Positions 14,540 through 19,895 of a DNA stretch of 19,895 bases are shown here, one piece after another (position 1 is the stretch's first letter; each line of letters begins with the position of its first letter). The DNA is taken from the NCBI GenBank assembly GCA_030649435.1, contig JAUSKE010000105.1:1-19895 (forward strand), given 5' to 3'. The notes below the pieces were generated by a model. That model searched no databases and was not told the DNA's origin. It was given only the letters and a program-made list of their open reading frames with translations. This DNA comes from Deltaproteobacteria bacterium (lineage in GTDB: Bacteria; UBA10199; JACPAL01; JACOUP01). The translations under genes were made by a program, and so were the position numbers.

Positions 14540-15925
14540 CTACGACCCCCAGCCAAACTTCACTCCCAACACAAGCGTTACCACTGCAATTAGTGTCCAG
14601 AGCCCCAGGAGGGGAAGGTAAAAGCGAACCCATCTTCCAAATGGGACCTTCGCAATCGCCAGACAAGCCATCAAGACCCCTGAGGTTGGGGTGATCCCGT
14701 TCATAAAGCCATCCGCAAACAAAAACGCCTGAGTCGTCACCTGACGTGTCAAACCGACAAGGTCTCCAATCGGAAACATGATCGGCATGACGGCAGCGGC
14801 CTGTCCACTCCCTGAAGTAATTAAAAGGGCGATAAAACAATTAGCCACATACATACCGAGCGCCGCAACGGTGGCTGGAAGACCGCTCAAAAACCCTGAG
14901 AGAAAATGAATGATCGTATCCATAATCATCCCTTTTTGGAGGACATACTGAATGGCATAGGCAAAACCGGTGATCACTGCCCCACTGGTAATCCCAGCCA
15001 TCCCTTTGACAAAACTATTGGCGAGCTTGTTCGGACCTAACCCTCCGACTAGGCCTGTCACCACCGCCATGGCCACAAAAAGGGCAGAGATCTCTAAGAG
15101 ATCCCACTGATACTCAACCGCCCCAAAAACTAAAGAGACCATGGTGAGACCAACCACCCCCAGCACCCACCAGTCCCTTTTCCCCATCGGTCGGGAGGCC
15201 TTAAGATCAATATCAAAGTCATGCGTGATATTCAGGTCGGCGACCAACGAACGGGAAGGATCCTTCTTGACCCGAGCCGCATAACGCCAGACGTAACCGA
15301 TGGTTACCAAAACCGTGATGAGACAGATGATCGTCCTGACCAGAGCCCCGGAAAAGATCGGGAGCTGACCAATTTGATGGGCAATTCCAACGCTGGTAGG
15401 CACAACAGGACTCGTATTGAAACCGGCGTAACAACCCAGATAAACAAGCCCCAACCCTACCACCGAATCGAATTTAAGAGACTGGGCGATCACAATCCCC
15501 AAAGGGATAAAAATAATCACCGCATTGGCCATGCTGGCTACGGCCCCCATCACGGCAAAAGCGATCATGATCACCGGGATCAAGAGAAGCTCTCTGCCCC
15601 GTACCCTCTGCACCAAAGCATAAATCGACGCATTGATTGTTCCAATGTCCTCCAAGATTCGAAACGCCCCAGCTGATATGAAGATCCCAAAGATAATGAC
15701 CGCCGCATTGACCATCCCTTTGGGAATCGAAAGAAAGAGATCAGAGAGGCCAACGGGACTCCTCGCCGTATACCGGAAACTCCCCGGTACCACCATCGTC
15801 CTTTTTGTCTCCGGCTGGATAACCCGCTCATACTTCCCGGCAGGAACGACATAACTCAAAGCCGACATCACGATAATCAACGCCGACAGTAAAACGAACG
15901 GATTGAGTTCTTTGAATCGGGTCAT
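14540..15925 (-). CDS. YfcC/DcuC-superfamily membrane transporter
   Basis: This 461-residue polytopic protein resembles the YfcC family within the C4-dicarboxylate anaerobic carrier (DcuC-like) group. It has about 11-12 hydrophobic segments in two halves. The N-terminal LNPFVLLSALIIVMSALSYVVPAG and the two re-entrant-type motifs GFNTSPVVPTSVGIAHQIG (first half) and SGSGQAAAVMPIM (about 368-380) are typical. A hydrophilic loop near 215-250 separates the halves. Substrates in this family are mostly unproven; dicarboxylates, short-chain acids or amino acids are possible. The ATG at 15925 has AAGGAGA about 9 nt upstream and a promoter-like pair beyond it. It likely heads a small operon with the cysteine-pair and LapA-domain genes. 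Confidence 0.88.
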   Translation of the reverse strand: MTRFKELNPFVLLSALIIVMSALSYVVPAGKYERVIQPETKRTMVVPGSFRYTARSPVGLSDLFLSIPKGMVNAAVIIFGIFISAGAFRILEDIGTINASIYALVQRVRGRELLLIPVIMIAFAVMGAVASMANAVIIFIPLGIVIAQSLKFDSVVGLGLVYLGCYAGFNTSPVVPTSVGIAHQIGQLPIFSGALVRTIICLITVLVTIGYVWRYAARVKKDPSRSLVADLNITHDFDIDLKASRPMGKRDWWVLGVVGLTMVSLVFGAVEYQWDLLEISALFVAMAVVTGLVGGLGPNKLANSFVKGMAGITSGAVITGFAYAIQYVLQKGMIMDTIIHFLSGFLSGLPATVAALGMYVANCFIALLITSGSGQAAAVMPIMFPIGDLVGLTRQVTTQAFLFADGFMNGITPTSGVLMACLAIAKVPFGRWVRFYLPLLGLWTLIAVVTLVLGVKFGWGS

Positions 15926-15952
15926 GAAGAGGGTCTCCTTGTTTAGGGGGCA

Positions 15953-15981
15953 GTATTAATCGGTTATTTTCCGAAGGTCAA
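15953..15981 (-). promoter_or_regulatory. candidate sigma-70 promoter for the YfcC-like gene
   Basis: On the minus strand TTGACC (15981-15976) is followed after 17 nt by TAATAC (15958-15953). The resulting leader of about 20 nt contains AAGGAGA (15940-15934) before the ATG. The -35 box matches 5 of 6 consensus bases; the -10 box matches fewer. Confidence 0.5.
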
Positions 15982-16015
15982 AGAAAATTTGATCGATCCC
16001 AAGGCCGACCCTTTT

Positions 16016-17182
16016 TCACGCCGCCTTCTCTTTGCGGTGAAATTCCGACTCCAGGGCCGCTGCGAGGGAGGCAACCTGACCCAGAAACTTGGCCACGACA
16101 AAGAGTTCTTCTTTCCTCTCATAGGTCAAATCAAAACTCCTGGTCGGAGGCCGAACCTTATGAAAACAGAGGCAGGAAAAGGTCATTCCGGGGCTGTTCA
16201 AGCTCTCCATCTCCCCCTTCTCCCCATGAATCCGGAAAAAAGTCCCAACCATTTTTCCCCCGACAAGATAGACCACCGGTTCCAGCGCCTTGCCCTTGTA
16301 AAGGTCGGCAGTTGGGATCCCCTCTTGCAGAAGATATTCACTCACCCTCCTCCCCCCTTTGGCAAACTCCAGTTTGTTGCGAACGCGGCGACCCAATGCC
16401 AAAAGTTCGTGACCGGACCGGACAGTCATCATCCCCAGACCGTAGGTTCCAGCATTATCCTTCATGAAGAGATACGGTTCGCGGGAAATCCCATGCTCCA
16501 GGTATTTCTGTCGAATCTGCAGAAGAAGACGGTCGGCCGACTCCTGAAGTCGTTTCAGACAACCGGCATCCGTCAAATCAATACCGGTTTCCACTTGAGT
16601 CAACGGATAGAGAAGCCACGGGTCAATATCCAAGATAGCTGCTGCTTCACGCATGAGTTGAATATAAAGAGCAAAGTGATCGCTCTTCCGTCTCCGATGC
16701 CATCCCAAGTGGGGCGAGGGCAAGATCGGCTGACTGAGTCCCCGCAAATATTCAGGGAAACCGGCTGACAGATCATTATTGATAAGGATCAAGTCTGGAG
16801 AAAAATCAGCCGTTTGCAGCGGAGAACCGACATGCACCTCTAGATCGGCCTTGGTAAGAATCTCCTTCAGTGCTTCAATATTCTTTAGGTAAAAAAGATT
16901 GCGGGTATGTTCTTCGGGGATGAGGAGAATTTTTTGGTGGGCCGGGTAATTTTTTTGAAAGAACTCTTTAAACGCTGCCGAGGCCTTTTCCGAAAATGTT
17001 TCGCAAAGATTATTGAAACCGGCCGGAAAAAGGTTCGTATCCACAACCGAGATCTTGAAGCCGGCATTGCGGAGATCCACCGAACTATAGACCGGAGGGA
17101 GGGAGTCGCCAAAACGCTTCTCGAACCAACTTTCGAGCTCCCCGCGCTTTTCGTCAATCCGTGTTGCCAGTTCCTGAATCAT
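16016..17182 (-). CDS. gshA: glutamate-cysteine ligase, Acidithiobacillus-type GshA family
   Basis: This family makes gamma-glutamylcysteine from glutamate and cysteine with ATP, the first step of glutathione synthesis in the cytoplasm. The 388-residue protein shows the family's signature segments: VDLRNAGFKISVVDTNLFPAGFNNL begins at about 35, and FMKDNAGTYGLGMMTV lies at about 237-253, which is an ATP-grasp-like nucleotide-binding element. It differs from E. coli GshA and plant-type enzymes. No gshB is visible here, so the end product (glutathione or gamma-glutamylcysteine) is open. The ATG at 17182 has only pyrimidine-rich sequence upstream and no Shine-Dalgarno; a consensus -35 with proper spacing puts transcription start almost on the ATG. 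It lies between two transporter genes on the same strand. Confidence 0.9.
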   Translation of the reverse strand: MIQELATRIDEKRGELESWFEKRFGDSLPPVYSSVDLRNAGFKISVVDTNLFPAGFNNLCETFSEKASAAFKEFFQKNYPAHQKILLIPEEHTRNLFYLKNIEALKEILTKADLEVHVGSPLQTADFSPDLILINNDLSAGFPEYLRGLSQPILPSPHLGWHRRRKSDHFALYIQLMREAAAILDIDPWLLYPLTQVETGIDLTDAGCLKRLQESADRLLLQIRQKYLEHGISREPYLFMKDNAGTYGLGMMTVRSGHELLALGRRVRNKLEFAKGGRRVSEYLLQEGIPTADLYKGKALEPVVYLVGGKMVGTFFRIHGEKGEMESLNSPGMTFSCLCFHKVRPPTRSFDLTYERKEELFVVAKFLGQVASLAAALESEFHRKEKAA

Positions 17183-17190
17183 AAGAGGTA

Positions 17191-17219
17191 AGGTTAAGGA
17201 AGAGAGGGGGTGATGTCAA
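17191..17219 (-). promoter_or_regulatory. candidate sigma-70 promoter giving a near-leaderless gshA mRNA
   Basis: On the minus strand a perfect TTGACA (17219-17214) is followed after 17 nt by TAACCT (17196-17191). Transcription would begin about 17185-17182, at or within three bases of the gshA ATG (17182). This agrees with the lack of a ribosome binding site. Confidence 0.5.
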
Positions 17220-17226
17220 TCCTTAG

Positions 17227-17246
17227 CCCTTGGGTGAATCACCCTT
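17227..17246. repeat. near copy of the lon 15-bp repeat unit at the DUF819 gene end
   Basis: The 20 bases match 999-1018 in lon at 19 positions. The core GGGTGAATCACCC (17232-17244) is a palindrome with a single central base and lies directly after the DUF819 stop codon. A weaker relative (15 of 20 against 1001-1020) lies at 18431-18450 near the start of the same gene. The palindrome is not followed by a T-run, so it is not a standard terminator. Confidence 0.7.
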
Positions 17247-18474
17247 ACAAAAAGGTGACCCCAATCACCCAACCCAAATAATTGGCAAAGGCGACGCCAA
17301 GCCCGGCAAAGATGATCGCCAGAGGGACCATATGTGGGGCCCCATAGATTAAGGCACACATCGGCCCAGTCACAACCCCTCCAATGGTGCAAATGGAGGC
17401 TAACGCCGCTGTCAGCCAGTCGACTCGGAAAATTTTTGCACCGATCCCGACGAAGAGGGCATGAACAACAAGGATAACAAGGAAGGGAGGTAAGACGGTC
17501 CCTGCCAACTTGGAGGCCGCCACAAGATCGGATTTGGCAAGATAGGTGGTGATGGAGAAGTAAAGCAGCGCAAGCCCTATTTCGTAGGTTGCCGGAATAA
17601 CGGCTGTCTTCGTATACGACGTCAAAACCAACATAATCGTGGTTGCCAGTAGAATCCAGGGGATTGGCAACTCCGTCGTTTTTTCAAACGGAAGAGGGAT
17701 AGAAAGACCTCCCACAAGTTGATCGATCCCTTTCGAAAGGGCAACAACACCGATAGCGATCGCCGCCATGAGCAAGATATGTTCATGCCCCACCGGCTTT
17801 CGGTTCGCTAATTCATGCTCATCTTCTTCGGCAACATTTGTGGAACTCTCTGCGCTGGGGTATTTTGGCCGGACCCATCGGTTGAAGGCGCTGACAAAAG
17901 GAGTCCCTGCCAATGAGAAAATGAGAGCCACCCAAGCCATGTAAGGAACAAGGCCGGCGGCGTAAGAGGCACCAAAATAATTTTCGTCCAGGTGAAATAT
18001 ATTCACCGCCACCGCTACCCAATTTTCGGGCCCGCCGATCCAGGCGGCTGTCTTTCCGGCAATCGCTTTAATCAGGTTGGGATCTCCACGCCCAAAGAGA
18101 AAGGCGGAGACCATCCCTCCGGCGAACGAACCGAGCACCGCGCAGAGCAGGATCATAAAGGCTCGCCACGAGATCGATTTTATGAATTTTTTGAAGTTCA
18201 CCCGAAGGAGCATCAGGCAAAAGGCGACCGGCGCACCAATTTCAAAAATAGTATCGTACAGTGGGGACTTTTTGGGGAGAATATTCAGATTCGTGAGTGC
18301 TATTGTCCCAAGCACAACCCAGGCATACGGCCCCATTTTTTTCATGAAGCCAACTTTGGGAGTCAACCAGAGTATAAAGACAATAAAAAAGAGGATGATC
18401 GAAAGAAGGAGTAGGTGAAAATTGATCCCACTCAGGGGGATCACCCTTTCAAGGAGAGAGTGAGACAAAAGCAC
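17245..18474 (-). CDS. DUF819 family membrane protein (putative transporter)
   Basis: This 409-residue protein has about 11 hydrophobic segments and matches my recollection of the DUF819 (YjcL-like) family, whose substrate is unknown. Supporting segments are the N-half GGPENWVAVAVNIFHLDENYFGAS region (about 146-170) and the C-terminal TAALASICTIGGVVTGPMCAL helix with its Gly/Pro-rich turn. A charged loop (about 205-230, with EEDEHELANRKPVGHEH) separates the halves. The start is a GTG at 18474, 9 nt after the stop of the upstream gene, with no clear Shine-Dalgarno; coupled translation is likely. An alternative GTG lies ten codons on. Pairing with the unrecognised upstream protein may be meaningful. 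Confidence 0.82.
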   Translation of the reverse strand: MLLSHSLLERVIPLSGINFHLLLLSIILFFIVFILWLTPKVGFMKKMGPYAWVVLGTIALTNLNILPKKSPLYDTIFEIGAPVAFCLMLLRVNFKKFIKSISWRAFMILLCAVLGSFAGGMVSAFLFGRGDPNLIKAIAGKTAAWIGGPENWVAVAVNIFHLDENYFGASYAAGLVPYMAWVALIFSLAGTPFVSAFNRWVRPKYPSAESSTNVAEEDEHELANRKPVGHEHILLMAAIAIGVVALSKGIDQLVGGLSIPLPFEKTTELPIPWILLATTIMLVLTSYTKTAVIPATYEIGLALLYFSITTYLAKSDLVAASKLAGTVLPPFLVILVVHALFVGIGAKIFRVDWLTAALASICTIGGVVTGPMCALIYGAPHMVPLAIIFAGLGVAFANYLGWVIGVTFL

Positions 18475-18483
18475 GGGTGGACT

Positions 18484-19895
18484 TTACCGCTGTTCCTGAG
18501 GAAAAGAAAGACCTAAAAAATCTCGGTACTCGTTCAGTTCATCCCTGGAAAGAAGCCCCAGAATCGCGAGTCGCGTGATACTATCCTGAAAACGATAACT
18601 CGTCGCAACAGCCCCATTGGGATTGGTCTGGACGGCCAGTTGAGCGGCGCGGGCCTGGCCGCTTTCGGTCTCGAGATCGATCGGCGGAAAGGCCTTCGTC
18701 GCCACCGCTTCGATTTCCCGTTCATGGAGCGTTACCCCTGCCGCCTCTTGACCGCCATCAAGCGCTCTCATTCGCTCTTCAACCATTTTCCGCTCGGCAA
18801 AAACCCGTGTTCGAAATTCAACCATCTTCTGAATCAAAGGTGAGGCACTGTTCAAGGCCCAGCCAGTCCCATTTTTGACGACAAGCCCCATCTTTTGATG
18901 CTCCCCTCCTATTGCCTCCCTGTGCTCCTCAGGGACTGACTGCAAATAAGTCCCCAACTCGATCTCGTGAATGACGGCCAGCGCCAGCAACTCGTCCGAC
19001 AACTGCCCTACTTTGCCGGCATCCACCTTTAAAAGTTTTGCCTTTTGAACAATCGGCATCACCCGTGGGCCCAAATGAGAGAAAGAAACCAATTCAATAT
19101 CCTCATCCGTTCTCTTTTTGAAGAGCGCCCTGCTGATCATGTCACTCCTAAACTCCCGGACACTCCGACGAAGCTCATTCCCAACTTCCTTAACCATTTC
19201 TGCGGTCATCCTCCGTTCAAAACGGCCAATTTCACCACTATCGAGCCCGCTGGACTCCGCCTGTAGCACCAGACCTCCCAAAAGATCGCCCGGATTGGCA
19301 GGGCTTGAGGCCATTTCGCGATACGCCTCGTACCGAAGCTCTTCATCCGCGGGGAGCTTTTGAGTCTGACCCCTTTGTGCCGCCTCTTCTTTAATCTGTG
19401 CCACATTTTCATCAAGCACATGGGACAATTCCTTCAATGATCGCTGAACAGTGTCTTTCATATGAGCCCTCTTTTGGTCTATTTTTTGTCCGATCTTTGA
19501 TTGAAACTCTGCAAAGCTCTCTGTCTCAAACATCCCGGCCCCGTACCCCGGACTCATCATCAACCAGAAGTTTCGGGAATCGGTTTCAAGGAGATGAAGC
19601 GGTTCTTTCTGCAAGACCTCGATAGAGCCAACACCTCCAGGAAGCTCAACCCAACCGATCACCGGTCCGATCGGGGGAAGATTTGGATTTGCGGCATCCA
19701 CCGGCATCCCTTCCACAATCGGAACACGGTTTTGCCATTCCGTCCTGTCAGAAGAAAACCCGAAAACATTCCGCGCCAGATCAGTCACCCGATCGGCCAA
19801 GGCCAGCGGTCTCGCCATCTGCTGGTCCAACTGGTTTGGATCACGAAGCGTTGAGGCAAAATAGAGGCTGTCAATCGCCTCATTGGTATGGACAA
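18484..19895 (-). CDS. large unrecognised soluble protein, N-terminus outside window
   Basis: At least 469 residues are visible and the frame stays open to the right edge, so this is the C-terminal part of a larger protein; the TTG at 19830 is not a convincing start. I do not recognise it. It has no membrane helix, no cysteine that I can find and no nucleotide-binding loop. The visible N-part (about 45-115) is Pro/Gly-rich and may be a beta domain. Residues about 125-175 and 215-250 are highly charged and helical, probably coiled coil (QKIDQKRAHMKDTVQRSLKE). The remainder is helical and acidic. It sits 9 nt upstream of the DUF819 gene on the same strand, so they are probably cotranscribed. 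Composition does not stand out from its neighbours. Confidence 0.8.
   Translation of the reverse strand, partial: VHTNEAIDSLYFASTLRDPNQLDQQMARPLALADRVTDLARNVFGFSSDRTEWQNRVPIVEGMPVDAANPNLPPIGPVIGWVELPGGVGSIEVLQKEPLHLLETDSRNFWLMMSPGYGAGMFETESFAEFQSKIGQKIDQKRAHMKDTVQRSLKELSHVLDENVAQIKEEAAQRGQTQKLPADEELRYEAYREMASSPANPGDLLGGLVLQAESSGLDSGEIGRFERRMTAEMVKEVGNELRRSVREFRSDMISRALFKKRTDEDIELVSFSHLGPRVMPIVQKAKLLKVDAGKVGQLSDELLALAVIHEIELGTYLQSVPEEHREAIGGEHQKMGLVVKNGTGWALNSASPLIQKMVEFRTRVFAERKMVEERMRALDGGQEAAGVTLHEREIEAVATKAFPPIDLETESGQARAAQLAVQTNPNGAVATSYRFQDSITRLAILGLLSRDELNEYRDFLGLSFPQEQR

Noticed and set aside
15989..16768. 259-residue plus-strand frame antisense to gshA
   Set aside because: It lies opposite conserved GshA motifs and has no start signal.
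17232..17244. Palindrome after the DUF819 stop as an intrinsic terminator
   Set aside because: The stem is only 5-6 bp and no T-run follows on the minus strand; it is better described as part of a repeat.
19830..19830. TTG at 19830 as the true start of the right-edge protein
   Set aside because: The same frame remains open for all 65 remaining bases to the window end, and no ribosome binding site precedes the TTG.

Overview
The window looks like an ordinary chromosomal stretch of a Gram-negative bacterium of roughly even base composition (GC slightly above half, by eye). Supporting this are a complete System I (Ccm) cytochrome c maturation operon, a LapA-domain inner-membrane protein, the tig-clpP-clpX-lon order typical of proteobacteria and relatives, and a glutamate-cysteine ligase of the Acidithiobacillus ferrooxidans-like family. 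A deltaproteobacteria-like lineage is a reasonable guess, but the sequence alone does not prove it. No insertion sequence, prophage, CRISPR array or integrase is visible.

Layout. On the minus strand, 1-4512 is a protein quality-control unit read right to left: tRNA-Arg(UCG), tRNA-Lys(CUU), tig, clpP, clpX and lon (lon runs off the left edge). The mature tRNA-Lys end lies only 4 nt from the tig start codon. On the plus strand, 4623-7425 holds pyrF, pyrE and a DASS/SLC13 transporter, each overlapping the next, followed by a hairpin. A tRNA-Leu(UAG) at 7567-7648 then leads, after 13 nt, into ccmABCDEFGHI (7662-13581). All eight ccm junctions are 4-nt ATGA overlaps. An isolated small coiled-coil gene with its own promoter and a strong ribosome binding site follows at 13676-14005.

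From 14006 to the right edge everything is on the minus strand. Read from right to left it holds a large unrecognised cysteine-free protein (running off the right edge), a DUF819 membrane protein, gshA, a YfcC/DcuC-type transporter, a small cysteine-pair protein and a LapA-domain protein.

How it fits together. The first block makes the ribosome-bound chaperone and the two main ATP-dependent proteases of the cytoplasm. The second makes the last two enzymes of UMP synthesis plus an anion transporter that might move a pathway-related organic acid. The third exports and ligates heme to apocytochromes c, implying a respiratory, c-type-cytochrome-using organism.

The more unusual points concern translation starts. 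Two tRNA genes abut protein starts that lack Shine-Dalgarno sequences. clpP probably begins at a non-AUG codon upstream of its first ATG. gshA has a promoter placed so that its mRNA would be nearly leaderless. A 15-bp unit repeated in tandem inside the lon N-terminus has a near-identical copy at the end of the DUF819 gene 16 kb away. I did not find a clearly new multi-gene system; the best candidate for novelty is the unrecognised protein at the right edge.
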